Assembly: GCA_038049695.1 (NCBI GenBank)
Contig: CP142451.1
Coordinates: 31,294,001 to 31,358,000 of the forward strand
Direction of reading: 5' to 3'
DNA length: 64,000 nucleotides
Source: Cinnamomum chago
Taxonomy: Eukaryota > Streptophyta > Magnoliopsida > Laurales > Lauraceae
Under the pieces are notes generated by a model, which searched no databases, was not told the DNA's origin, and worked only from the letters and a program-made list of their open reading frames with translations. Below, piece after piece: positions 27,201 through 39,200 of the stretch (the stretch's first letter is position 1; every line of letters begins with the position of its first letter). A program made the translations under genes and the position numbers.

Positions 27201-30200
27201 TCGTAAATATGCTCGTATCTTGGGGTGCAAGACGGGAGAACTGCTAGCTTTGTACCTAGGGCTGCCTCTGAGCTCAGGGAGGATTACAAAATCTTTGTGG
27301 AACTCGGTAGTGGAAAGGCTAGAGAAAAAGCTGTCTGTATGGAAATCTCAATACTTATCCATTGGTGGTAGGGTCACCTTGATTAAATCAGTCTTGTCGA
27401 ACTTGCCACTGTACTACTTTTTCCTATTCAAATGCTCAGCCTCAATTATTAAGAGGTTAGAAAGACTGGAGAGGGAATTCTTATGGTACGGTAATAATAC
27501 CTAGAAGAAGTTTCATTTGGTGGATTGGGGTTCAATATGCAAACCTAAGGAAGAAGGAGGTTTGGGTCTCTTAAGCAAATGAATCAATTGCTTCTAGGCA
27601 AGTGGCTCTAGAGGATAGGAGATGGAACAAAAGGCCTATGGAGACAGGCTTTGGATAGAAAATAGAAGCTTTTGAGATTTGGGTGGGATGTCTAAGAGGC
27701 TCCAACAAAAGCTTCTGCAATCTGGAAAGGAATCCTATCGGTTAAAAGGCTTTTCATGGATGATATCAATTACCAAATTGGATCAGGGGAGATGATTCTC
27801 TTTTGGAAAGATTGGTGGGCTGGAGATAGGCCATTGGGTGCTTAGTTTCCGGATATGCTAAAGTGTGCAATGGATGAGGAAGCCAAGGCTAATTCATCTA
27901 AGACAAGAATTGGTGAACAGGTGGTTTGGATCCCAAATTTAAGAAGGAATCTGAAGGACAATAAGGCATCTCAATTCATGTCGCTTCTAAACTTCCTGTG
28001 AGGTGTGCACATCCCGGATAGTGGTGAGGACGTTAGGGTGTGGACTGCTTCTAAAGACAGGATCTTCTCAGTATCCTCTCTCTTCTTGGCAATCCCCAAC
28101 TGCTCGAGGGAGAGGAGTGCGGTTAGTAGTATTTTGAAGTTGAAGGCACCCCCAAGGGTGATTATTTTTGTGTGGTTGGCTCTCGGGAAAAGAATTCTCA
28201 CCATGGATAACCTAAGGAGAAGGGGGATGACTATTGTTAATGGTTGTCCCATGTGCTTAAATGATGAGGAATCCGTGTGTTAAGGTGGCCCACGACCCAT
28301 GAAGGGGCCCAAGGCCCATCAGTCAATCCTGTCCAGCAACCCACATCTCACGTGGATATTGATTTGGTCAATGTTGAGACAACTGTACATATCTTAAATT
28401 GATTGCTTTCCTAACTTAGATCAGTGATTATTGTAATTAGTTAGTTTCCTTTGTAAGAGCCTTGATTAAGGCATGTATATACCTATATATTGATGTTCTA
28501 TCTCAAAGAGGGGGACACAAAAATTAATACAATCAGTTTTCCAAAGTTTTTCCAAGAACTCTCGTTTCATTCTTGTATTCTGCAATTATGAGAACGATAC
28601 TGTGGACCACCTTATGTTAAATTGAAAAACGGCTCAGTCTGTTTGGAGGTCGATGGTGGGGCGTTTTGACTGCTACTGGGTCTTTCCCAAGTCCCTTCAA
28701 GATCTCTTCCAGGCTTGGAAGGCTCCAACCGAGGTTCTTAGAGGTAAAGAGTTGTTGCGATTGTCATTTTTGGCGGTGCTCTGGACAATATGGAAGGAAA
28801 GGAATTCAAGGTGCTTTGAAGGGAAAGTTTCTAGCGATAGCTGTATAGTGGAGGGAACTAAGTTTTTAGTTGCTCTCTGGCTATCCACTAACCCAGCTTT
28901 TGGAGATTATACCATAGATCAGATTATGTCCCATTGGAAGGAGTTGGCTTTATCAAGATCGAAGCAGTAGTTGGGTTGTTCTTGGTTTTTTCCTATTTTT
29001 GTTTTCCTGTATCATGCTCTAGTTTTTCAGTACTCATCTCTTGTATGTAGAAGATAACTCATGAACTAAATAGGCCCATGTACACTAATCTTGGCCCATC
29101 TAGGCCCATGTAGAATATCCCACGTGTGGGATTGGGATAAACCTTATACAGCTTGTATCACAGATATACTTCTATGTCTAGAGATTAGGATTCCTTTTAT
29201 TCCTTAATTTCTGATTGTAATTAGCTTGTAATTGCTGCTGATTAATAGCTTGTAATTGGGTAAATACTATTATAAAATGGATGTTCGATCCTCTGTTGAG
29301 GAATCAACTTTTTCCTCCAAGCTCTTCTTTTCTTTTCTATCTCTCTGCGTGATCATTCATAAACTATCATGGTATCGGAGCTGAGGTTATAAGGAGATTT
29401 TCCTTCATTCAGTCTAAGAGATTCTCCAAAAACATCATCGAGTGCTTCTCCTTGCTGATCGTCTCTTCCTTCTCTCTGCTGACTTTACCTGGAGGTCTCT
29501 GATCAAGGTGGCCCACCTTTGATCAATCACTGGTCACCAGTAACACCCACTATTCTGATCGACTAGTCTTCAAGTATTTTTGAAGATTTTTCTGGATTTT
29601 TTACTCATTGATTAAGGTACTTTTCAACCCCTTCTTCATCTGACGGTTTTGGGTCCTTTTTCTCAAAAGGATTTCATCATCACCGTCCAGATTTGTGGAT
29701 CTTCATCCAAATCTCCTCAAACTTGGACTGGAGGACATACCTTTGATCCTTTCTAGGATTATATACTCTGATCTGAGATTGGACACCATTGTGGACCCCA
29801 CGATCCACTTCTGCCTTGAAAATCCAGTTCGTCTGGCTCCTGTTTTGGTGTTTTCTGTGAAGTTTTCTCCTGCTTTCACATATCATCAAATCTGATTGAA
29901 TCTTTCATGCTTGGTTAGTGAAAATCATAGCATATTATTACATTGTGCCTTGCTGTTCACTGTGATCTGCTCCTATACTACTGTTGTTCTTCTCTGCTAC
30001 TGCTCACTGCTACTTTCTGTGTGGTCTCTGCGGCAACAATGGACAAATATGATGTTATTCCAATTAAATTTAATGGGAATAATTATATAGCCTGGTCTTT
30101 TCATCTCAAGAATTTTGTGGAAGGCCAAGGACTGTTTGGTTATCTTGATGGATCGATAACTAAACCTACTACTATAAGTGCTACTGACGCAAAAGCATTA

Positions 30201-33200
30201 TCCACCGGGTCCAAAGAAAATGCTAAGGTGATCACATGGATTCTTAACTCCATTGATCCTCCTCTGGCCATTGCTCTTCAAGCATATACTGCTGCCACTG
30301 ACATGTGGACACATCTCAAGAAAATTTATCATCAAACGAATAAAGCACGCAAATTTCACTTGGATAGTGAAATTGCTAAATTCAATTAAGGAGAGAAATC
30401 TGTGCAAGAGTACTTTAATGGGTTTCTCACCTTATGGACTGAGCGGGATGCCATGATCATTCAATCTGTTTCTTCTGGGTTTCTGTCTGAGGCTCTCAAA
30501 TTACAAGAGGAAACTCACATCAGTCAGTTCCTTATGAACCTCAGACCCGAATTCGAATCGGTTCGGTCTGCTCTCATGATTAGAGAATTATCTGCAAACC
30601 TGGATACCTGCTTCCAAGAGGTCCTTCGAGAAGAACTTCGCCTGAACTCACAACATGCCATTGTTGAAGACCCAAAAGCTTTTCTAGCTCCTCTTCCCGC
30701 TGATTCTGTTCTCTTGGCAGCCCCCAATCAGAAGCCTACTTAATACTATGAATGCAAAGGCTTCGGTCATATTGCCAAGAACTGTCGTAAGAAACTGGTG
30801 TGCAGGTATTGCAAACGCTATGGTCATCTTATTGATGACTGTTGGAGCTTAAGCGAAAGAATGGGCCCCAGCAGAAGCAGAATCCTTCCAACTTGCCCAG
30901 ACAAAACCCTCCAGCTGCATTCCAAGTTCAAGCATCTTTTCCTGATATAGGAAGCACCTCTTCTGGGTCCGTCTCCATGACTCCTGCCCAGATTCAAGAT
31001 TTGATTCAGAATACGGTTACTTCGGCATACGCATCTATGGGCTTTACTGGTGGTCGGTATCAATCTCATTCTCCTCTAGCATTTCCTGCATTTCATTCTT
31101 CACTCTCTGAGTCTTCATCTATCACCACATCCACATGGTTTCTAGATTCAGGAGCATCAAACCACATGACTTCTATTAACAGTAGCTTTACAAACTCTCA
31201 ACCTTACCTTGGAAAAGACAAAATCACCACTGCTAATGGCGACCAATTACCCATTTCTGGTATTGGTACCATTACTTTATCCAGTATTTCTGGCCAGTCT
31301 ATCAGCCTTCCCAATGTCTACTTTGTTCCCAAATTATCAGCCAATTTACTTTTTGTAGGACAACTTATTGATGATGGGTACAGTGTTAACTTTTCTTCCA
31401 CTGGTTGTGTCATACAGGAGCGGCAAACTGGGAAGGTGATCGCGACGGGGAGTAAACATGGTCGACTGTTTCTGCTGGACATTGGACTTCATTCTCTATT
31501 TTCTTCTTCTCCTAATTTCAATAAAATGTGGAATGTGTGGTATAGTCGTCTTGGTCATGTGAACAATGCTTCTTTACTTTCTTTGTTTAAAATTGGTTGT
31601 TTAGAACCTACTATTGATAATAAAATGGTTACCTCTTTCCTTCAATCAAAATGTGAAACGTGTTGCTTAAGTAGGAGTCATATTCTACCTTTTCCTATTC
31701 ATCATTCTCGTGCATTATCATCTTTTGACATTATTCACACGGATGTTTGGGGAATTGCACCCACATTGAGTAGGACTGGGTTTAAGTATTATGTAACATT
31801 CATTGATGATCATTCTCGTTTCACTTGGATTTATTTCATGCGCTTCAAATCTGAAGTTTTTTCTCTTTTCCAAAAATTTTACAAAATGGTTCAAACACAA
31901 TTTCAGAAAGACATAAAAATCCTTAGGTCTGACTCTGGTGGAGAATACATGTCCCATGATTTTTCTACCTTCCTTTCTAATGAAGGAATTCTTCACCAAA
32001 AATCCTGCCCGTATACTCCACAGCAAAATGGTGTTGCGGAGAGGAAGAACAAACATATTCTTGAAACTGTTCGTTCTCTCCTTCTTGCATCCTTAGTTCC
32101 TCCCACCTTTTGGTGTGATGCTGCACAGACTGCTGTTTATCTCCTCAATCGTCATCCTAGCTCAGTTCTAGGAAAGACTACTCCTTATGAAACTCTCTTT
32201 GGTCATGCCCCTTCATATTCTCACTTACGAGTTTTTGGATGCTTGTGCTTTGTTCATTTTCCACCTACAAAGCGCACTAAGTTGTCTCCTCAGGCTGCCA
32301 AAATATATCTTTCTAGGTTACAGTACTGAACACCAGGGTTTTCTATGTTATGATTAATCCGAAAAACGCATGCGCATATCTCGTAATGTGATCTTCTTGG
32401 AACACATTCCTTTCTTTTCTTTGCGTTTGGATCATCACCCTGTTGCTGTGTCTTATATGCCGCACTTCTCGACAACTTCTCCACCTCCTATCACCAATGT
32501 CTATGTCCGGCGGAACACGGTTCCTCCTGTGGGGACTCCTTCTCCTGATCCTCTTCCCGTGCCACTTACTGCACCCTCAGGTATTAATGCTTCTTCTGAT
32601 AGTATCATACCCCTGCGACGCTCTAGTCGTACTTCAGCTACCCCTGACCGTTATGGTTTTCCTGCTCTTTTCACTTCTTTGGATAGTGCTCCTATACCCA
32701 CCTCATATTCACAGGCCTCGAAGATTGCTTACTGGCAGGATGCTATGACTGAGGAGTTGCTTGCTCTCATGGGAGTTGGTACCGGCCCCTGACGGTGCAT
32801 CTGTAATCGGCAGTAAATGGATCTATTCCATAAAAGTTCACTCTGATGGGAGTCTTGACCGCTACAAAACCAGATTAGTTGCACAAGGTTATAAGCAGGA
32901 ATATGGGATTGACTATGAGGAGACCTTTGCACCAGTGGCTAAAATGACAACTGTTCGCACTCTCCTTTGTGTAGCTGCAGCCCGCAACTGGCCCCTATGG
33001 CAAATGGATGTCAAAAATGCCTTTCTGCATGGCGACTTGCGTGAGACTGTGTATTTAAAACCACCTCCGGGATATGCTTGTCCTCCACAACATGTTTGTA
33101 AATTGAAGAAAGCTCTTTATGGGCTTAAGCAGGCTCCCAGGGCTTGGTTTGATAAATTTTGGACAGCTATCCTTCAAGCTGTCTTTCGCCAGAGTCACTC

Positions 33201-36200
33201 TGATAGTTCCCTCTTCATCAGATGGACTCCGAAAGGCTACACATTTCTCTTAGTCTACGTTGATGATATGATTCTTAGTGGCAATGATGTTGCTGGCATT
33301 ATGGATCTCAAACTTCATCTTACTCGCTACTTCAGAATGAAGGATCTTGGTCCTCTCACTTACTTTCTGGGGCTTGAGTTTGTGCGTAACAAATCTGGCA
33401 TTCGGGTCCATCAGCGCAAATATGCTACAGATTTGATTAACTCGGCAAGGCTTGATGATGCTCACACTATTGATACGCCCATGGAATTGAACATCAAACT
33501 CAGTTTGAATGATGGCCCTCCCCTGGATGATCCCTCTATTTTCCGGCGGATAGTTGGTAGTTTGCTCTATTTAACTATGACTCGGCCGGATATTTCTCAT
33601 GCTGTTCATATGGTTAGCCAGTTTGTTAGCAATCCCCACAAATCTCACCTTACAGCGGCTTTATGCATACTCCGCTATGTTAAAGGCACTCTTCACCATG
33701 GTCTAGTCTACTCTTCGGGTACTTCTTTGTGCTTATCTGCTTATGCTGATGCCGACTGGGCTGGTTGTCCCGATTCTCGGCGCTCTACTACTGGCTAGTG
33801 TATGTTTCTTGGGGATTCCCTCATTTCGTGGAAGTGCAAGAAGCAAACCACCGTTTCGAAGTCTTCTGCTGAGGCAGAATATCGGGCAATGTCCTCTGCT
33901 ATTGCCGAAATCATCTAGCTACGCCGCCTTTTGTGTGAATTCGGTGTTCTCCTTGGTCGTTCTACACCTCTTCATGGTGACAACATTAGTGCTACCAGAA
34001 TTGCTAACAATCCAGTCTTTCATGAAAGGACGAAACACATTGAGATTGATTGTCACTTCATCCGTCAGCACGTCGTTACTGAGAAGATATCCCTTCCTCA
34101 TGTCTCTACTCTTAACCAGTTGGCGGATATCTTCACCAAGGCTCTTCCCAAAACGCGTCATCATGATCTTACTTCCAAAATGATGTTTTCTGCCTTACCA
34201 CATCAATTTGAGGGGGAGTGTAGAAGATAACTCATGAACTAAATAGGCCCATGTACACTAATCTTGGCCCATGTAGAATATCCCACGTGTGGGATTGGGA
34301 TAAACCTTATACAGGCATACAGCTTGTATCACAGATATACTTCTATGTATAGAGATTAGGATTCCTTTTATTCCTTAATTTCTGATTGTAATTAGCTTGT
34401 AATTGCTGCTGATTAATAGCTTGTAATTGGGTAAATACTATTATAAAATGGATGGTCGATCCTCTGTTGAGGAATCAACTTTTTCCTCCAAGCTCTTCTC
34501 TTCTCTTCTATCTCTCTGCGTGATCATTCATAAACTATCATTGTACTGCCTGTTGTTTATTTTAATGAGGGTAACTATTAAAAAAAAAACAGAGATTTGA
34601 GGTCTCTGTTCGAACAGAGACTTGTGGTTGCATCTTATTTGTCCCACATTCGGATGACCTGTGGGACCATCCCCAAACCATCTGATTCAACAAAATCAGG
34701 ATAATAGGTCATTGATGATGCTAAAATTATCACCTGGATACTAAGCTCGGTTGAACCCCAATTTATGCTCTCTGTGCCTACAAAGCTACCAAGGAAATGT
34801 GGGGCTCACTAGCCATGATCTATAATTAAGATCATGTTGCACATAAATTTCAATCAGAGCTTGACATGTCTGAATACTATCAAGGAAATAAATCCATTCA
34901 GGAATGCCACTTCGGCTTTATTAGCCTCTGGTCTGAATATCTGGAGTTAGTGTATAATAACGTGAAAGAAACAAAGATCCATACATTGTAGAATTTCATA
35001 AAAACAGTCAAAGCGATCAACTTCTCATGAAAGTTCACAAGGAATTCGAAATTGTTAGGTCTAATCTGATGAGTAAGGTTCCTGCACCCTCTCTGGACCA
35101 ATGCCTAGGGGTATTACTCAAGGAAGAACAATGTTCCCTTATTCAAGCAGCAATGGAACAGAAAGGGGGACGAACCGATCTTCTCATTGTTGCATATGCA
35201 ACTCAGACACGGGGTCTAGATCGAAACAAAACTTAGTGCTATACCTGTAAAGAGTTCTGGTATATCTCTTCTCAATGTAGGAAGAACTATTGTAAGAAGC
35301 AAGGGTACACTACTTCAGAATGCCACAAATGACCCCAAATCAGAAGTTTTTGATGCCTTTAAAAATTTTCTTGCACTCATTGAAACCCTGTTCTCTAAAT
35401 CCATTAAGATTTTCTCAAATTGTAAAAACAGAGCCAAGCATGTGGGTGTCATCTATTTCCTCATTAATACGCACATCATCATCATCATCATCATAATCAA
35501 AACGTTGTCCCAACTATGTTGGTATGGACATAACATAGGTTTAAACCTTAAGACCAATAATAACCTTTCATCTATTTTGATAACAAAGAGGTTAAATTGA
35601 ATCATTTACAAGGCTTGAAGAAGGTAAATAGAAGATAAAAAGTTCACAAGCCCTGCACAAATGCTATATTGATGGCCCGTGGGCTATACGTCAAGCCCAA
35701 TATGTCTGGATGATAAGGCCCAGTGATTTTTGGCTCAGTTGCTGGTCCACATGGACCTGGTGCATATAGCTAGAGCAGTTAGGGTCCAAAGGTGGCCTGT
35801 TTTAAGGTCACAGTCCACTGATTTTGCATAATTGTCCATTAAAGGACTCGTCTACTAAGACAGCCCAGTTACTGCACATCAAGGAAAGGATCTGGTCCCT
35901 AATGGATCCAAACACTCTCTTAGGATAAGTATAGGTCATTTGCCACCAGATAAGCCAAAGATTGGATCAGTATGTGATCTTTTTATTTTATTTTATTTTA
36001 TGTATGAGAGATCTTCCTCATCAATTAGGCTGCTCAGTATTATCACGTGGCAGATCCTTAGTGGGTTGACTTGAGACTCATTTTGTTGATTTTCTTTTAA
36101 TTTTTCTCCGGAAAAGAAAGTAATGTTGGTTAGCACTGATATTCTATTTTAATTTTGATCTCTATTGCTATTACTTTTTATTTGATCCTATTCTTTCTTC

Positions 36201-39200
36201 TGTATGACATTGTTTCAGTTACCCTCGGACCGAGAGCACAGCCTATCCTTCATCTTTTGACTTCAGGGAAACACTTGCTGCCCAACTTAATAGTCCTATA
36301 TGGGGTGATGCTGTGCGGGCATTACTAGCTGATGGCCTTCATAAGCCACGAACAGGAACTGATGCAGGTGATCATCCTCCGATAACTCCAATGCGAGCAG
36401 CTACTGAGGATATGTTGGGGAATGATGCTTGGAGATTGTACCAGTACATCACTCAACATTTCATTGGGACAGTGAGTCCTGACTGCAAATACATAAGGTG
36501 ACAAGCTTCACCGCGTTTATTTTTATGCGTTTTACTATTTAACAATCACATACACATGCTTGAGAAGTCAAAATGCCTTCAGTGTCTTTCATTAGGGATC
36601 ACACCTCACATGCATAGCCGAGGTCTTGTGGGAATGTCTTTTTTTTTTTCCTTTCATTTATTGGTGTCTTATGGGATTGTGTCTCAGTAATTTTTTTTTT
36701 GTTGTCCAAACAATTTGATATGACGAGCCCGTGGGAGTGGATTGAGGAAGGTGCACACTGTTGTAACGTTGAGGTTGTGGTTTCAAGTCAGGTTATCAAT
36801 AAAAAAAATTAATATGCTTGAAATGCGGAACCATTTTATTATATATCGTTACATTTGCAACATATATTTTTTCTTTTGACTTGTGTGCTACGATACCTGC
36901 ATATTTGAGCATGCCCAACATATCCGAGCCGGACCCATCCTACACTCATAGTGGTACTAGATACTGCACCGTATTTCTAGGGTACAAGTTTATCATATCC
37001 TACTTACCAAGTCCATTGTATCATTTAGTTCTTTCAATGTCATTACTTTTCAACATAAAAAATGTTAGAAAGGAATGTAAACAATGATAATTTCGTTAAT
37101 TTAGGAATGTTCTAAAAAATATATATATTAGGACAGCTGTATCCGTATCTATGTCCTAGATTTTGAAAATTGCAAAGTCGTATTCCTGATTCCCATGTTC
37201 TAGTCCGTATCCATATCTATATATAGGCATATGATTGCATTTTTTTTTTTTGAGAATATATTGATGTTATTATTCAAAAAAAAAAAGAAGAGAGAAGAAT
37301 ATATTGATTTTAGGGCATATTAGTCATCTTCATGTTTAGCAGCATTTATGTAACACTTTGTAAGTGGAGGGATATATTAGTTATTTTAACCATGCAGTCT
37401 GCCCTAATCAGATTGCACAATTCCTCCATCTCCTACCACTTCTCTATACTTCTAGATCTCTCTGGTCCCCGTCTTTTATATTTCCTTTCATTGTTCATAG
37501 TTTATTGGTTTCGGAGTGTTAATCGCTGCCTATGGGAGCCACATGAGGCTTGCATTACTATCTATACAGATGGTTCAAATGTGATGCAGGTTTATGAGGA
37601 GAAGCTTCAGCCCTTCCCCTTTCTGAAGAAATGATTTATTTCTTTTTTTTCAAAGATCTTTTGTTGCTAGTTTGTGTTGATCCAAGATAAAATGATCCTA
37701 GAAAATTTGTTTCGTGTGAGTGATTAGTGGTGTCTTTCAAGCAAAAGGGCTGATCAATTTGAAGCAGTTGAGTTTTCTTGGACCAGCAAACATGGTATCC
37801 TCTTCATCCATTGAAGTTTTGTGAAGTTATCATCAATTTCCTGAAACATTCAGTTGCCTAACAGGGTACTGGTCGTTGTTTTCTGATTTTTATTCCTTCT
37901 ATATAGGAAACCATCTATTGTTTCATGATTGTATAAAATCATATAGTGATATTGTGGGGTTGTTTGGTGCTTAAACACTGAGGCTTTATAATCTGTTTTT
38001 TGTTGAACTAGAAATCACATATGGGTTTAGACCTGTCGTTTTGTAGTGATCAGGTGAGGATTCAGAATCTCAAAGGAATCTTGGAAAGGGGCTGAAGGCT
38101 TATCTAGTTAAGGAATCTGAAATCAAGGATCTTGAAGATTTGAATTACTTTCTTGGGATCTAAGTTGCTCAACACCGAAGGAAGGGATTGTCATCTCACC
38201 GCGCAAGTATATTTTAAATTTTCTGCAAGCAATAGGAAAGCTGGGTGAAACTGGTAGATGCTCCTATTGAACAAATCATGGCTTGTATTTTGGTAATGGT
38301 AAATTGCTTCATCATCAGAAAGTGTATCAGCGGTTAGTGGGGAGGTTAATTTATCTGTATCGAATGATCAGGTATCTCATATGCTGTTAGTGTGGTAAGT
38401 CAAGACTTTATGTGTGCTCCACATACTGAACATATGGGTGCAGCACATGGTATTCTATGATAATTAAAAGGAGCACCAAGACAGAGTATTTTGTATGCAT
38501 GTCATGGACCCTTGAATTAGAAATACAGATCGAGCAAGATCTATATGCTTTTGGTGGAAATTTGATCTCATGGAAGAGTAAGAAAAATCCAGTTGGTGCA
38601 AGATCAAGTTTTAGGCTTGATCGCCGAGTGATGGCACATGGATGTTGTGAATTACTATGGCTGAAGATTTTATAGGGGAATTGGGTTTTAAGCAAGAAGA
38701 CCCAATTGTTGTACACTATTAGAGTAGTACTTCAACATTATATATTGCCAATAATCATGTGTATCAACTATCATGAGCAAACAAAGTGCATTGAGGTTAT
38801 GTGCCATTTCATAAGGGAGAAGGTTGAAGAAAAAGATAAAGTTGGCATATGCAAGCACTGACAATCAGATTGCAGCTTTTTCTTACTAAGCCAGTGGCTA
38901 AGAGACCACCAACTGATATTTTGTCCATGCTAGGCATATTAAATATATGCAGTAGCTTGAGTGGGGGAAGTTATGAAATAAAATATTGCTTTTATATAAA
39001 CATAAGAAAGTTATGGACTGCTTTGTAAATACGTAAAATACTGTCACGATCCGGAATCCGGGGCCCCTCGAATTACTTGTCGAGACTTATAAAAGTATCA
39101 TATCCTTACATGTGTCTAATCGACTTGCATAATAAAATTACAGGCATTTACCTAATTAATAAGAAATCTTCATATAAGATTTAAAATTCAAATAACAATG

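Larger units (their letters stand above)
29046..34540 (+). mobile_element. Copia LTR retrotransposon B, nearly full length and young
   Basis: 5495 b bounded by a perfect 5-b duplication ttgta (29041-29045, 34541-34545), inserted in the 3' region of the LINE. LTRs are 29046-29369 and 34219-34540. Aligned by eye they show about four substitutions and two short indels, so insertion is recent (about 1 percent divergence). The primer site TGGTATCGGAGC is at 29370 and the polypurine tract agggggag at 34211. All domains are present in Copia order: gag, zinc knuckle, protease, integrase, reverse transcriptase, RNase H. The coding region is interrupted in roughly five places, so it looks whole in outline but broken. 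Confidence 0.94.
26825..34605 (+). mobile_element. L1-type LINE with 15-b target duplication, split by a solo LTR and Copia B
   Basis: The target duplication gagatttgaggtctc occurs at 26825-26839 and 34591-34605. LINE segments are 26840-28277, 28600-29045 and 34546-34590. It is 5'-truncated within reverse transcriptase: [21 protein letters not shown] and [12 protein letters not shown] (catalytic DD, about 27043-27070). Then come [12 protein letters not shown], the zinc-binding region ([19 protein letters not shown] ... MDNLRRRGM ... NGCPMC) and the end [20 protein letters not shown]. The poly-A tail is at 34579-34588. Stops and frame changes after 27504 show that it is inactive. Confidence 0.88.
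14669..36218. other. Giant TOP3B intron (21,550 b)
   Basis: Delimited by the donor gtctgg at 14669 and the acceptor tgtttcag at 36218, with matching codon phase (ag + t = Ser). It is almost wholly occupied by nested retrotransposons: a minus-strand Copia with two solo LTRs, and an old Copia split by a LINE that holds a solo LTR and a young Copia. Confidence 0.9.

Noticed and set aside
37332-37634. 100-codon frame between exon e and the Copia remnant
   Set aside because: It has no similarity to topoisomerase or retroelement proteins that I recognise, and no splice phase that would place it in TOP3B.
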